From the NCBI RefSeq assembly GCF_001654455.1, contig NZ_CP015772.1, positions 5,456,001-5,520,000 on the forward strand: 64,000 nt of DNA, written 5' to 3'. This document shows positions 1 to 9,460 of the stretch, piece by piece; the stretch's first letter is position 1; every line of letters begins with the position of its first letter. The stretch comes from Niabella ginsenosidivorans. GTDB taxonomy: Bacteria > Bacteroidota > Bacteroidia > Chitinophagales > Chitinophagaceae. The translations under genes and the position numbers were made by a program. The notes beneath the pieces are model-generated. The model saw only the letters and a program-made list of their open reading frames with translations, was not told the origin of the DNA and ran no database searches.

Positions 1-1
1 T

Positions 2-1567
2 AGGCGTTTGCCCGGATCATCTTATCAGCTGCGGCATGATCAGTTGCTGAAGCAGTTTAAAGAACGCAGGAATAATATCCCTGCCGCCATGGCTACCTAT
101 TACCGTTTCTTCAATCGTATTGTTGACATACAGACGTCTGATAAGAACGAGCTGGTGCAGATTACGGATGCAGATAACGGAGGCTTGCTGGTTGCTATTT
201 ATAAAATAAGCCAGTCAGGCAAAACAGAACAGCAGCTGTTCCGCCGGGTGTTTGACCCCTCCGTTACCAGGGAACTGCGGTTATTTATCCATGACGGCAA
301 TGACAGTGTAGTGATCCATAACACCACGTCGGTAAAGCTACGCATCATCGGACAGAAAGGTTCAAAAAGCTACCTGGTTGAAGAAAGTAAAAGGCATATC
401 CGTATTTATGGAAAAGATACAGCGGTAGCCATAAACGGGGCAACCGGAAAAGTTTGGGCACGTTTGCGAAAGGATAGCGCCAATACGTCTTATATGCCTA
501 CCAACCTGTACAACCGGGTACAGTACCTGCCAGATGCGGCCATTAACCGCGATGACGGGTTTATGCTGGGGCTGAGCGTTCGTTTTATCAACCAGAGCTT
601 CAGAAAAGCTCCTTATGGCAACATGCAGGAGCTCTCCTTCAGGCATTCCTTTACTACCGGTGCTTTTCATTTTGGGTTAAAGAGCGAATGGCTGCATGCG
701 CTGGGCAATGCAGATATTGTGGTAGATGCCGATCTTTATGCGCCGGATAATACGCAGAACTTTTTTGGCCTGGGCAATAATACGGAATATGATAAAGACA
801 ATCACATTACCTATTACCGCAGCCGGTTTACATTGCTGAATGTAACACCGAAGCTACGCTGGAGAAAAGGAGAAAAAACAACGTTCAGCCTAGCGCCGCT
901 TTTCCAGATGTATTCATTTGATACAAAAGACAACACCGGCCGTTTAATAATGAGCCCGTCTTTGGTTCATTCTTATGACAGCAGCACCGTTGTTAATACA
1001 AAATACTTTACAGGCATTTCTGCGGCATACACAAGGGATGGACGTAACAGCCGTTTACTGCCCAGTTCCGGCGGCTATTTTAATATAACTGTTCTTGGCT
1101 TTAAAGGGCTGAACCATTATTCCGGCAACTTTGCGCAGGCGCTTACAGAAGCATCTGTCTACAAAAAATTAGATCCCCGGGGTGTTTTTGTTATTTCAGA
1201 CCGTATTGGAGGTGGAGCTACTTTTGGCAATGCGCCTTTTTACCAGTCACTGTTCCTGGGTGGTCAGGACAATTTATTAGGTTTTCGCCAGTATCGTTTT
1301 GCCGGTGAGCAAATGCTTTATAACAACTTCAGGGTAAGAATAAAATTAATGGACGTTGCCAGTTATATATTGCCCGGGCAATTGGGTGTGACCGGTTTTT
1401 TTGATGCGGGCAAGGTTTGGGCAAAAGGATACAATAGTGATGAGATTCATACCGGTGTGGGTGGTGGTATCTATTTTTCACCGGCGCAGTTGTTTGTGGT
1501 ACAGGCTCTGGCCGGCTATTCAAAAGAGGGGTGGCTCCCTTATGTTACTTTAGGATTTAGATTTTAA
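2..1567 (+). CDS. C-terminal part of an outer-membrane beta-barrel protein (surface-antigen / BamA-TamA-like), cut by the window edge
   Basis: The reading frame is open from the first bases and carries codons before the first possible start (TTG at 8), so the gene begins outside the window. About 520 residues are visible. The first ~170 form a soluble part. From about residue 190 there are alternating aromatic/polar strands, a glycine-rich segment near 400-430 (GGGATFGNAPFYQSLFLGGQDNLLGFRQYRF) split here only as a description of a surface-antigen-type barrel, and a C-terminus ending in aromatic strand residues (LGFRF), as expected for an outer-membrane barrel recognised by the BAM machinery. 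Related Bacteroidota proteins often carry an N-terminal metallophosphoesterase; that part would lie upstream and cannot be seen. The next gene starts 4 bp after the stop, so the two are probably co-transcribed. Confidence 0.7.
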   Translation, partial: RRLPGSSYQLRHDQLLKQFKERRNNIPAAMATYYRFFNRIVDIQTSDKNELVQITDADNGGLLVAIYKISQSGKTEQQLFRRVFDPSVTRELRLFIHDGNDSVVIHNTTSVKLRIIGQKGSKSYLVEESKRHIRIYGKDTAVAINGATGKVWARLRKDSANTSYMPTNLYNRVQYLPDAAINRDDGFMLGLSVRFINQSFRKAPYGNMQELSFRHSFTTGAFHFGLKSEWLHALGNADIVVDADLYAPDNTQNFFGLGNNTEYDKDNHITYYRSRFTLLNVTPKLRWRKGEKTTFSLAPLFQMYSFDTKDNTGRLIMSPSLVHSYDSSTVVNTKYFTGISAAYTRDGRNSRLLPSSGGYFNITVLGFKGLNHYSGNFAQALTEASVYKKLDPRGVFVISDRIGGGATFGNAPFYQSLFLGGQDNLLGFRQYRFAGEQMLYNNFRVRIKLMDVASYILPGQLGVTGFFDAGKVWAKGYNSDEIHTGVGGGIYFSPAQLFVVQALAGYSKEGWLPYVTLGFRF

Positions 1568-1571
1568 TAAA

Positions 1572-3935
1572 ATGTATTACGAATTATTTGACCTTGCGGA
1601 AAAGAGTGGTAAGAGAATAGGCAACCTGGATATACGGCTTTCCTTTAACCGTTTTCTGAGTTACCTGGAGCAGAGGATTGCTGCAACCGGGTCAGTAAAA
1701 AAAGGGTTCTTTGAGTATGTGTTGAATAAATTTTTATCCAACAAACATCTAAAGGATGAGATTCCTGTTGAGGAAATAAAATATTTCCGGGAAGAGCTGG
1801 AATTAATGTATAACCTCTTACAACCTCCGCTTGATGACGAAAAAACCAACCTTTGGGGGCTTTGCATACCTATAGATCCGGTTATCTTTTTTGGTACAAA
1901 AGCGTTTTATGACCTGGTAAAGAAAAGCGCAGCAAAAGCAGACCATTGTGAAGAAGGAATGATCCCTACGGATGAAATGATGCAGCGGCGGCTGCAGTTC
2001 ATTTATACGATCATTTTTTCCAAGGTATATAATCAGCCTTTTTCAGCAAATCTTGAGCTGACGCATTCTGTGGACTTTCAGGAAGAAGGGCTTGCAAAAT
2101 ATTTCCGGATCAATATTGACACCCGCTTTGTAGACGTGCAGGTGAAGGGCACACTGCCCGAATTTAAAATGTCTGTATGGGCCAATGAGATCCGTAATGA
2201 AGATTTTGACTGGAAAAAGGGCTTGCGTGAGCTGCCGTTGGACCTGTTTTCATTCAGGGGCTTTGGAATTATCACTGTAGAGGATGTAACCGAGGAGCAA
2301 TCCGTTGAAAATATTAAAAGCCTTACCTTAAACAGGAACGGACATACGGATTCAGGCTATAATGATCAGGTGATTGCCTCATTAAAATCCCTCCTGGGCT
2401 CCTCAAAAATTGAGTTTGGGCTGCTGCCTAATTTACGGGTAAACGACCGCCTTGTTTTTTCAGGGGAAGAAGGCGCTACTACAGTAATGTGGGATGTGAA
2501 AAACGGGAAAGCCCAGGAACAAACATTGCTCACTTTTGCTGAAAGCTATCTGAACCATCCCAAAACAGTGATCTTTGGCGAAAATGAGTTTTCCGGAAAA
2601 TATAAATTTATAGAAGGCTACCTGCAAAAGGCGGGTATACAGTCGTATGCCTTGTTACCGGTCTATCACAGCAATAAAGTAGCGGGCGCACTGGAAGTGT
2701 ACAGCATGGAAAAAGATCAGCTGACGCACAGCCGGCTGCTGAAGCTGCGGCCGATACTGCCGATCATTTCACAATTGCTTCAGAACACCGTTGACGAGTT
2801 CAATACTTCTATTGACGGCGTCATTATGGATAAGTTTACCGCTTTACAGCCCGCGGTACAATGGAAGTTCAAGGAAGTGGCCTGGCATTATTTAAGAGAT
2901 ACCCACCATGTATCCGGGAAACCTGTCATTGAAAAGATCCGGTTTACGCACGTATACCCTTTGTATGGGGCTATAGATATCCGCAATTCAACGGTTGAGC
3001 GGAATAAGGCATTGGTGCTGGACCTGGATTATCAGCTGGAACTGATACTGGATCTGCTGACCAGGGCAAAAAATAAAACCGGCATCCTGCTGATTGACGA
3101 AATGATCTTTAAGTGCAAAAAATGGCTGAGCGCTATTGACGGTCATTTCAATGATTACGATGCAGTGCTGTTAAGTGAATTTCTGGAGCAGGAAGCAGAA
3201 CCGCTGCTGAAGCATGTTGCGATCAGCCATCCGGATCTGAAGGAGGCGATCGATTACTATTTTTCTACAATCAATGAAGCAGACGGGGCGGCATTCAGGA
3301 ACCGCCGTGCCCTGGAAAATTCAATGAAAGCGATCAACACGGTCATCAGCCAGCAACTGGAAGATTTTAATACAGAGCTGCAGAAGCTATACCCCGCGTA
3401 TTTTGAGAAGTTCCGTACAGATGGTCTGGAATATGATATCTATATCGGGCAATCGATAGCACCCCACCTCCCTTTCAACCCGTTGTATTTAAAAAATATC
3501 CGGCTTTGGCAGTTACGTACCATGGCGGAGATCGCGCGTCTTACAGGTTCTCTTTGCCCGGCGATGGAGCATGAACTGGAAACCACCCAGCTGATTTTTA
3601 TACGGTCTGTACCCATTGACATCGCCTTCAGACCGGATGAAAGAAAATTTGATGTGGAGGGAAGCTATAACATCCGTTACCAGATTGTAAAGAAACGCAT
3701 TGACAAAGTGCATTTAAAAAATTCAACCGAGCGGTTAACTCAGCCTGGTAAGATTGCATTGGTGTATTTTAACCGGGTTGAGGCCGATGAATACAAAGGG
3801 TATATCAGCTATCTGCAAAATGAAGGCCTTCTAAACGATGACCTTGAGTTTTTAGAGTTGGAGGATCTGCAGGGCATTTCCGGTTTGCGGGCAATGCGCG
3901 TAGGAGTAGCAGCGGACGCCAGGGCAAACGCATAG
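1572..3935 (+). CDS. GAF-domain-containing cytoplasmic protein, function unknown
   Basis: A 787-residue protein with no signal peptide or membrane segment. A region at about residues 255-410 has the pattern of a GAF sensory domain (the LLPVYHSNKVAGALEVYS strand-turn-strand is typical). The flanking N- and C-terminal regions are long, mostly helical and not assignable to a family by eye; no kinase, cyclase or output domain is visible. ATG at 1572 follows the barrel gene's stop by 4 bp, suggesting translational coupling. Proteins of this size and architecture are found in Chitinophagaceae annotated only as GAF proteins, so a role in sensing is inference. Confidence 0.7.
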   Translation: MYYELFDLAEKSGKRIGNLDIRLSFNRFLSYLEQRIAATGSVKKGFFEYVLNKFLSNKHLKDEIPVEEIKYFREELELMYNLLQPPLDDEKTNLWGLCIPIDPVIFFGTKAFYDLVKKSAAKADHCEEGMIPTDEMMQRRLQFIYTIIFSKVYNQPFSANLELTHSVDFQEEGLAKYFRINIDTRFVDVQVKGTLPEFKMSVWANEIRNEDFDWKKGLRELPLDLFSFRGFGIITVEDVTEEQSVENIKSLTLNRNGHTDSGYNDQVIASLKSLLGSSKIEFGLLPNLRVNDRLVFSGEEGATTVMWDVKNGKAQEQTLLTFAESYLNHPKTVIFGENEFSGKYKFIEGYLQKAGIQSYALLPVYHSNKVAGALEVYSMEKDQLTHSRLLKLRPILPIISQLLQNTVDEFNTSIDGVIMDKFTALQPAVQWKFKEVAWHYLRDTHHVSGKPVIEKIRFTHVYPLYGAIDIRNSTVERNKALVLDLDYQLELILDLLTRAKNKTGILLIDEMIFKCKKWLSAIDGHFNDYDAVLLSEFLEQEAEPLLKHVAISHPDLKEAIDYYFSTINEADGAAFRNRRALENSMKAINTVISQQLEDFNTELQKLYPAYFEKFRTDGLEYDIYIGQSIAPHLPFNPLYLKNIRLWQLRTMAEIARLTGSLCPAMEHELETTQLIFIRSVPIDIAFRPDERKFDVEGSYNIRYQIVKKRIDKVHLKNSTERLTQPGKIALVYFNRVEADEYKGYISYLQNEGLLNDDLEFLELEDLQGISGLRAMRVGVAADARANA

Positions 3936-4015
3936 ATCTGATGTGTAATACAGCTATGAGTGCGTTTTTGGTGCAGGTTCGTGTTTATGTGACAGGCCGG
4001 ATCCTCTCTTTCCTG

Positions 4016-4023
4016 TATCTTTA
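4016..4023 (+). promoter_or_regulatory. Imperfect Bacteroidota -7 element upstream of the Crp/Fnr gene
   Basis: TATCTTTA matches TAnnTTTG at seven of eight positions. It ends 5 bp before the ATG at 4029, which would give a nearly leaderless mRNA. No TTTG -33 element at the usual spacing was found. Confidence 0.35.
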
Positions 4024-4028
4024 TAGCT

Positions 4029-4607
4029 ATGAGCAACGCATTGATACAGAATATTGAAAAACTGGTTGCACTGGATGCGGATGCGGCCGCCAGGATCCTT
4101 GCTGTTTGTAAATACAGGACCCTGAAGAAGAAGGACTTTCTGTTGCAGGAGGGAGACATACTGAAGCACTATATTTTTGTAGAGCAGGGGTGCCTGCGGA
4201 GCTATTCTGTTGATGATAACGGCTTTGAGCACATCCTGCAGTTTGCCCCGCCCGGATGGTGGATCAGTGACATGCGTAGCCTTCTGGAACTGGTACCGGC
4301 CTCCCTGAACATAGATGCTGTTGATGATAGTGAGGTGGTGCTGATTGCTGCTACAGATATGCAAAAATTATATAATACAGTTCCGGTTCTGGACCGTTTT
4401 TTCCGCATCCTTTCAGAGCGCGCCCTGGCAACACAGCAGCACCGCGTTATTGATTCACTAAGCCTTAGCGCCAGGGAGCGCTATAACAATTTCTGCCGCC
4501 AGTATCCTTCATTAATAACCTGTCTTCCTCAAAAATATGTGGCATCCTATATTGGCATTACTCCTGAATTTCTGAGCAAGATGCTGAAGCAGCCGGTTAA
4601 GGGATAA
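4029..4607 (+). CDS. Crp/Fnr-family transcriptional regulator
   Basis: A 192-residue protein with an N-terminal cyclic-nucleotide-binding-like beta-roll (about residues 10-120) and a short C-terminal winged-helix region whose recognition segment reads LPQKYVASYIGITPEFLSKMLK. No cysteine cluster for an Fe-S centre is evident, so it is not an FNR-type oxygen sensor by this criterion. Proteins of this length and ending are very common in Bacteroidota, where ligand and targets are usually unknown. It stands alone; the neighbour on the right is convergent and only 14 bp away. Confidence 0.9.
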   Translation: MSNALIQNIEKLVALDADAAARILAVCKYRTLKKKDFLLQEGDILKHYIFVEQGCLRSYSVDDNGFEHILQFAPPGWWISDMRSLLELVPASLNIDAVDDSEVVLIAATDMQKLYNTVPVLDRFFRILSERALATQQHRVIDSLSLSARERYNNFCRQYPSLITCLPQKYVASYIGITPEFLSKMLKQPVKG

Positions 4608-4621
4608 GAGCGTATTAAACT

Positions 4622-5440
4622 TTAATACCTTATCTCCTCTTCCCTGTACAACCCTTCGCGCCACATGGGAGAAGGCGGCAGCCCCCGCTGAAACCGTTCA
4701 TAAGATCTTTTAATGTACTCCTGGAATGTATAATCATTGGTTCTTTGTGCAAAAAGATAACTGGGCGCATACAATGCAATGAACTCATTGATCAGGCTGT
4801 CATTGGTCATACCGGTAATACGGCGGATGAGCGCTTTATTAAAACGGTAACGCACATACCCTTCCTGCTCGTCACCCACAAGTTTATCCCTGAAACGGGT
4901 CAGCTTCCGGGTCCTTTTAAAACGAAATACATTGATCAGTTCATCCAGGTCTACCCCTGCATTGCCATCTGCGCTGCTAAAGGCCAGTCCGGGCTTTTCA
5001 AAATCAAAATATTTCCGGTAATCTTCCCGGTTCTGGAGCGAGTCCTGATGATAATCCCGGTTTCTGATCTTTACCTCAGGCAGATCAGGAATATTTACAC
5101 GCAGCGAAATGTCAAAAGCATAAGGTGTGCTGATCTTATCAACCGGGAATTTGCGGGTGGGTTTGTTCAGATAGCTGAACCAGATAGAATCCTGCTTATC
5201 CGTAATAATGCTGTAGCTGCCATCTGCTGCAGTGGTAGTGCCCCGCCCGGAACTGGTGAGCACAGATACTGAAGGAACCGGTGTCCTGCCCAGGCTATCA
5301 TATACATTACCCTTGACCTGGATCTGTGCCCGTGTGCCCCCGCAAATCACAAGCAGGCCAACAGCGAATATGATTTTAAGTACCCTCAATTTTCTATGAT
5401 GCTCAATAAAATACGACTTTACAGGCATGTTGGACGGCAA
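4622..5440 (-). CDS. Secreted protein with a carboxypeptidase-regulatory-like (CarboxypepD_reg) domain
   Basis: A 272-residue protein with an N-terminal hydrophobic segment (about residues 18-38) compatible with a signal peptide ending near ARAQ, followed at about 38-110 by a beta-sandwich domain of the CarboxypepD_reg type (VKGNVYDSLGRTPVPSVSVL and a TTTAADGSYSI turn). The rest is charged and unassigned. In Bacteroidota this domain usually sits at the front of TonB-dependent receptors; here no barrel or plug follows, so it is a short stand-alone version. An internal ATG at residue 5 is an alternative start. It follows the serine hydrolase on the same strand after 44 bp. Confidence 0.7.
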   Translation of the reverse strand: MPSNMPVKSYFIEHHRKLRVLKIIFAVGLLVICGGTRAQIQVKGNVYDSLGRTPVPSVSVLTSSGRGTTTAADGSYSIITDKQDSIWFSYLNKPTRKFPVDKISTPYAFDISLRVNIPDLPEVKIRNRDYHQDSLQNREDYRKYFDFEKPGLAFSSADGNAGVDLDELINVFRFKRTRKLTRFRDKLVGDEQEGYVRYRFNKALIRRITGMTNDSLINEFIALYAPSYLFAQRTNDYTFQEYIKRSYERFQRGLPPSPMWREGLYREEEIRY

Positions 5441-5484
5441 AGCAATGAAACAATTTGCAAAAACTATGATAAAGTAGCAACAGC

Positions 5485-7011
5485 CTAATCGCGCTTATAA
5501 AAATAATACGGTGTATATTCTACAAAATCAGCTACATATAATTTCAGATAACTTACTTTCCCGTTCTGGACAGTAAACTCCAGTACCTGCTTGCCATAGA
5601 GCGGATCATTATAATTGCAGTAAAACCGATTGCCTCCCAGCGGATAAAGATCCGCCTTCAGGCGGCTGTGATGCTCAAAGGTCATTGACAGGTGCCGGCC
5701 ATTGATCTGAATGTTTGCCCGTCCGTAATTACTGTCTGCATAACTTCCTGCATATGCTTTCAGCTCCAGCGCCGGCTGCAGGTTCCCTGCAACCGAATCG
5801 GCCATTTTTTTATCAAAAACAGCCTGCTTCGCTTCCTGTTCCTTATTTTTTGAAAAATACAGGTCGCTGTAGCCCCGGTAAGGCAGCCCCAGTTCCGCAT
5901 CCAGGAGTTCCCATTTTAAGGCTTCATAAAAAGCATTGGCATCTGTATTGGTCAGCACAATAATGCCCAGGTGCTCTTCAGGAACAAGGGTAATACCGGT
6001 AACAAAACCGTTTACCCCACCTGTATGTGCTACAATTTCCCGGTTTTCATACTCGCTAAGCATCCAGCCAAGGCCATACAATAAAAAATGGCCACGGTTA
6101 AACAAGGTGCCCCCGTTGCCAATGATTGATTGGGGCATTCTTGTTTTTTTAATGGCAGATGAGGGTATTACCTGTTTGCCCTCGTATTTCCCGTTGTTTA
6201 ACAGCATCAGTACCCAATGCGACAGATCGTTGACAGAAGAGGAAATACTGCCGGCAGGCGCAAGATTGTCTATTTTTCCGTAAGGGATTTTTATTAACCT
6301 GCCTTCTGCTATTGTATGGGCTGACGCCTTATCAGCTGCCCCGGCAATAGCTGCCGACAGTGCCAGTGAATGGTTCATACCTAATGGCTTAAAAATAGAA
6401 TCGGTAATAAAACGGTTCCAACTGACGCCGGTAGCCTTGGGGATCACCTCGCCGGCAGTTAAGAAGGCGGAGTTGGTATAGCCCCATTTACTGCGGAAGC
6501 TGTACACTGGTTTCAATTTGCCCAGCTTTTCCCGCACTTCTGCTACAGTTAAATCAGAAGCAAAGAACATAAAATCTCCCTGGAAGGTCTCAAATCCCAA
6601 ACGATGGCACAGCAGATCGGTAATAGTAGCTTCTTTTGTCACCCAGGGATCATATAGTGTAAAATCGGGCAGCCATTTCTGCACAGGATCATCCAGGCTC
6701 AGTAAGCCCTCTGCATCCAGCTTAGCCAGGGCCGTTGCGGTAAATGCTTTGGTATTACTGCCAATCATAAACAGGGTGTTTACGTCAACAGACTCTTTTG
6801 TGCCGGTTTCTTTTATACCATAACCCTTCATCAGCACTATGCTGCCATCTTTTACCACGCAAACGGCTGCGCCCGGTATCTGCCAGTCTTTCAATGCCTT
6901 ATTTACATATGCATCAAGGCTGTCTTTCAGAAAATGGCTTCTGGAAGCCTGCTGTGCTTTCAGAAAAGCAGCATTAAGACAAAGCAACAGCAATAAAAGG
7001 GCCCTCTTCAT
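5485..7011 (-). CDS. Secreted class C beta-lactamase-fold serine hydrolase with C-terminal DUF3471
   Basis: A 508-residue protein with a clear signal peptide (first ~19 residues, leucine-rich, ending KAQ). The catalytic motifs of the penicillin-binding/beta-lactamase class C fold are all present: SxxK at Ser85-Lys88 (SNTK), YxN at Tyr178-Asn180 and HTG at 329-331 in place of KTG. A C-terminal beta-rich domain at about 405-505 resembles DUF3471. Such proteins act as periplasmic or exported D-aminopeptidases, esterases or peptidases; true beta-lactam hydrolysis cannot be inferred. It lies 88 bp downstream of purN on the same strand. Confidence 0.88.
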   Translation of the reverse strand: MKRALLLLLLCLNAAFLKAQQASRSHFLKDSLDAYVNKALKDWQIPGAAVCVVKDGSIVLMKGYGIKETGTKESVDVNTLFMIGSNTKAFTATALAKLDAEGLLSLDDPVQKWLPDFTLYDPWVTKEATITDLLCHRLGFETFQGDFMFFASDLTVAEVREKLGKLKPVYSFRSKWGYTNSAFLTAGEVIPKATGVSWNRFITDSIFKPLGMNHSLALSAAIAGAADKASAHTIAEGRLIKIPYGKIDNLAPAGSISSSVNDLSHWVLMLLNNGKYEGKQVIPSSAIKKTRMPQSIIGNGGTLFNRGHFLLYGLGWMLSEYENREIVAHTGGVNGFVTGITLVPEEHLGIIVLTNTDANAFYEALKWELLDAELGLPYRGYSDLYFSKNKEQEAKQAVFDKKMADSVAGNLQPALELKAYAGSYADSNYGRANIQINGRHLSMTFEHHSRLKADLYPLGGNRFYCNYNDPLYGKQVLEFTVQNGKVSYLKLYVADFVEYTPYYFYKRD

Positions 7012-7099
7012 AAAATATATTAACAGGTATTGTAAAAGCGGATGAATAATTCAGGTGGCAGAACTCCCGGGAAAAATAGTGCAATGGTTCGTCTGGTTT

Positions 7100-7678
7100 T
7101 CAGGAAACTTCTTTTAATACCAGCCGCTCCACTACCGGGGCAAAATGCTGATGTTCCAGAAACTGCACCTTACGGGCCAGTGATTCCGGCGTGTCGGAGG
7201 CGGAAACAGGACAGGTGGTCTGAAAGATCGTAGCACCGTGGTCATATTGCTCATCTACATAATGAATGGTAATACCGCTTTCTTTCTCCCGGGCGTTGAT
7301 CACCGCTTCGTGCACATAATGGCCATACATTCCTTTCCCTCCGTATTTGGGCAGGAGGGCAGGATGGATATTAATAATATGCCTGGGAAATGCTTCAATA
7401 AGCGTTGCCGGTATTTTTAATAAAAAACCGGCAAGAATAATGAAGTCTGTTCCTTTTTCAAGCAGTATTTTGGCAAAATCAGGCGACTGCAACCGGTGCT
7501 TATCAATCAGCATCAGCTCAATGCCTTCTCTTTCAGCAATTTTTGTAACACCGGCGCCCGGTTTGTTGCAAACAATCAGTGAAACAGTAACAGAAGCATG
7601 ATCTTTAAAATAATGGATCAGTTGGCGGGCATTGGAGCCGGCACCGCTGGCAAATAAGACTATTTTCTTTTTTTTCAT
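7100..7678 (-). CDS. purN: Phosphoribosylglycinamide formyltransferase (GART)
   Basis: A 192-residue enzyme of purine synthesis that transfers a formyl group from 10-formyl-THF to GAR. The phosphate-binding loop (FASGAGSNA) is at the N-terminus, and the family core NIHPALLPKYGGKGMYG with catalytic Asn and His follows at about 105-122; a downstream GATIFQ segment closes the folate site. An earlier in-frame start at 7693 exists, but the ATG at 7678 (MKKKKIVLFA) fits the family start better. Purine genes are not clustered here. Confidence 0.95.
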   Translation of the reverse strand: MKKKKIVLFASGAGSNARQLIHYFKDHASVTVSLIVCNKPGAGVTKIAEREGIELMLIDKHRLQSPDFAKILLEKGTDFIILAGFLLKIPATLIEAFPRHIINIHPALLPKYGGKGMYGHYVHEAVINAREKESGITIHYVDEQYDHGATIFQTTCPVSASDTPESLARKVQFLEHQHFAPVVERLVLKEVS

Positions 7679-8034
7679 AAAACCCTGCAGCAAAGGTTTT
7701 ATAAAATACCCAGCCGGCCAAAAAACCTCGGTGATTTTTCAGATAAATACAAAATAGCGCAAGCCCATCCAAAAGTGTTGGAAACTAATAATTGACGCTG
7801 ATCAAGAATACAGATAAAAAGTAAGATGTTAACAACTATTCGTAATTTGAAAATGAATGACTTTTTAATGACAAATATTTTCAGAAATGCTTTTTTTAGC
7901 GTTCAAAATCGGCTGAAACGCAGTCTGGTAGCGGGTTTAAAAAATTTTTAAAATGTTGCTGTTTTGTTAAGCCCGAACCTTATTTTTGCATCTGATCAGA
8001 GACATTTATCCACACTTTTAGATTTAATGTGTTT
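7679..8034. other. Intergenic region between divergent purN and the respiratory operon
   Basis: About 356 bp, AT-rich, without a credible gene. It must hold the purN promoter (not recognised) and the operon promoter at 7981-7988. A run of A/T around 7937-7955 precedes that promoter and may act as an UP-like element. Confidence 0.6.
7981..7988 (+). promoter_or_regulatory. Bacteroidota -7 promoter element for the act-cox operon
   Basis: TATTTTTG is an exact match to TAnnTTTG. A weak -33 candidate (GTTG at 7955-7958) lies 22 bp upstream. The predicted start is near 7995, giving a 5' leader of about 40 nt before the ATG at 8035. It is the only matching element found ahead of the operon. Confidence 0.6.
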
Positions 8035-9327
8035 ATGACTATTTCTAAGTATATAATTAACAGGCTCTTATTAATTATACTAACGCTTTTCTCTCTTTCC
8101 AAGTTTAACATTACGGTAGCCCAGGATGATGCAGAAGGTAAACAATTGTTTATCAGCAAGTGCCAGAGTTGTCACGCACCGGATATGAAGACGATGGCTA
8201 CAGGGCCTGGTCTTTTTGGAGTACAGGGGCAATGGCCTGATCAGGGAAAACTGCATGAGTGGATCCGCAACAACCAAAAACTGATTGCATCCGGTTATCC
8301 GCAGGCGGTGGAAACGTCAAAACTGACGCCCAATGTAATGTCTACCTTTCCCGATCTTACTGATGATCAGATAAATGCAATCTTAAAATATATTGATGAT
8401 AAAGGAAGTGGCAAGCTGGATACCGGCAAGGGCGGCGCTCCGGCTGCAGGCGAGGGCGCCGAGGAAGACAGCACCAGGCAGCACCCTTTATTATATGGTA
8501 TCATTACCCTCATCCTTGCCCTGGGTGCAGTGATCCTGATCTATGTAAACAGCAACCTGAAAAAGATCGCCAATGAGGCAGACGGTAAAAAAACACCGGA
8601 AGGGGTTCCGTTTCTGAGAAATAAAGTATACCTGGCTACTATTGCTATTATATTATTTATTGTAAGTGGCTATTTCAATACAAAGGCGATGATCAATATG
8701 AACCGCCAGAAAGATTACGAGCCGAGACAACCTATTTTCTATTCGCACAAAGTGCATGCGGGCATCAACCAGATCAATTGCCTGTACTGTCATGGTAATG
8801 CCTGGGAAAGTAAAACCGCGGCAATTCCTTCCGTAAACGTATGTATGAACTGTCATAAAACCATCCAGAAATATAATGGCCCTGAGCTGAAGGATAAATA
8901 TGGTAATGTGATTGACGGTTCGGCGGAAATTGCGAAACTCTATCAATATGCAGGCTTTAACCCGCAGGCACCGGATTCCTGGGATCCCAACAAGGCCAAG
9001 CCCATAGAGTGGGTTAAGATCCATAACCTTCCGGATCATGTTTACTTTAATCACAGCCAGCACGTAAGAGTGGGTAATGTACAATGCCAGACCTGTCATG
9101 GTGAAATTACAGCAATGGATGAAGTGCACCAGTTTGCTGAACTGAGCATGGGATGGTGCGTAAACTGCCACAGGAATACCAAAGTAAACTTTAATGTAGA
9201 TTCAACAACCGGTAATAAATTTTACAGCATATACGAAAAATTCCATGAGGATATCAAATCCGGCAAAATGGATAGCGTAACTGTAAAAGACATTGGAGGT
9301 ATTGAGTGTCAGAAATGCCACTATTAA
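8035..9327 (+). CDS. actA: Alternative complex III subunit A, multihaem cytochrome c with an extra N-terminal monohaem domain
   Basis: A 430-residue protein with a signal peptide and six CxxCH haem sites: CQSCH at about residue 43, then CLYCH, CMNCH, CQTCH, CVNCH and CQKCH from residue 249 to the C-terminus. The layout is monohaem cytochrome domain (35-125), two hydrophobic segments (about 150-172 and 200-218), then a five-haem domain. ActA relays electrons from the quinol-oxidising part of ACIII towards the oxidase. The first possible codon is GTG at 8029, but ATG at 8035 gives a cleaner signal peptide. It opens the act-cox operon. Confidence 0.93.
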   Translation: MTISKYIINRLLLIILTLFSLSKFNITVAQDDAEGKQLFISKCQSCHAPDMKTMATGPGLFGVQGQWPDQGKLHEWIRNNQKLIASGYPQAVETSKLTPNVMSTFPDLTDDQINAILKYIDDKGSGKLDTGKGGAPAAGEGAEEDSTRQHPLLYGIITLILALGAVILIYVNSNLKKIANEADGKKTPEGVPFLRNKVYLATIAIILFIVSGYFNTKAMINMNRQKDYEPRQPIFYSHKVHAGINQINCLYCHGNAWESKTAAIPSVNVCMNCHKTIQKYNGPELKDKYGNVIDGSAEIAKLYQYAGFNPQAPDSWDPNKAKPIEWVKIHNLPDHVYFNHSQHVRVGNVQCQTCHGEITAMDEVHQFAELSMGWCVNCHRNTKVNFNVDSTTGNKFYSIYEKFHEDIKSGKMDSVTVKDIGGIECQKCHY

Positions 9328-9460
9328 AAAAATTAGGAAGTATGTAAATGTGCAAGTATGAAAATGTAAAAAATTATTGGCGTCATTCACATTTCCCGGA
9401 TTTTTCACATTTTCATATTTCCAGGTTTTTCACATTCTCACATTAGTATATTAACAAATT
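9328..9460. repeat. AT-rich word repeat between actA and actB, partly inverted
   Basis: The word TATGAAAATGTAAAAAA at 9357-9373 has a near-perfect inverted copy at 9401-9417 (one mismatch in 17) and a direct partial copy at 9426-9440. The inverted pair could fold in the operon mRNA. There is no T-run of the terminator kind directly after it, and transcription must continue into actB. Confidence 0.6.

Noticed and set aside
4029-4364. Minus-strand frames opposite the Crp/Fnr gene
   Set aside because: Shadows; the plus-strand protein has both expected domains.
4612-4628. GTATTAA/TTAATAC palindrome between convergent genes
   Set aside because: All A/T pairs apart from the ends and it includes the minus-strand stop codon; not a credible terminator.
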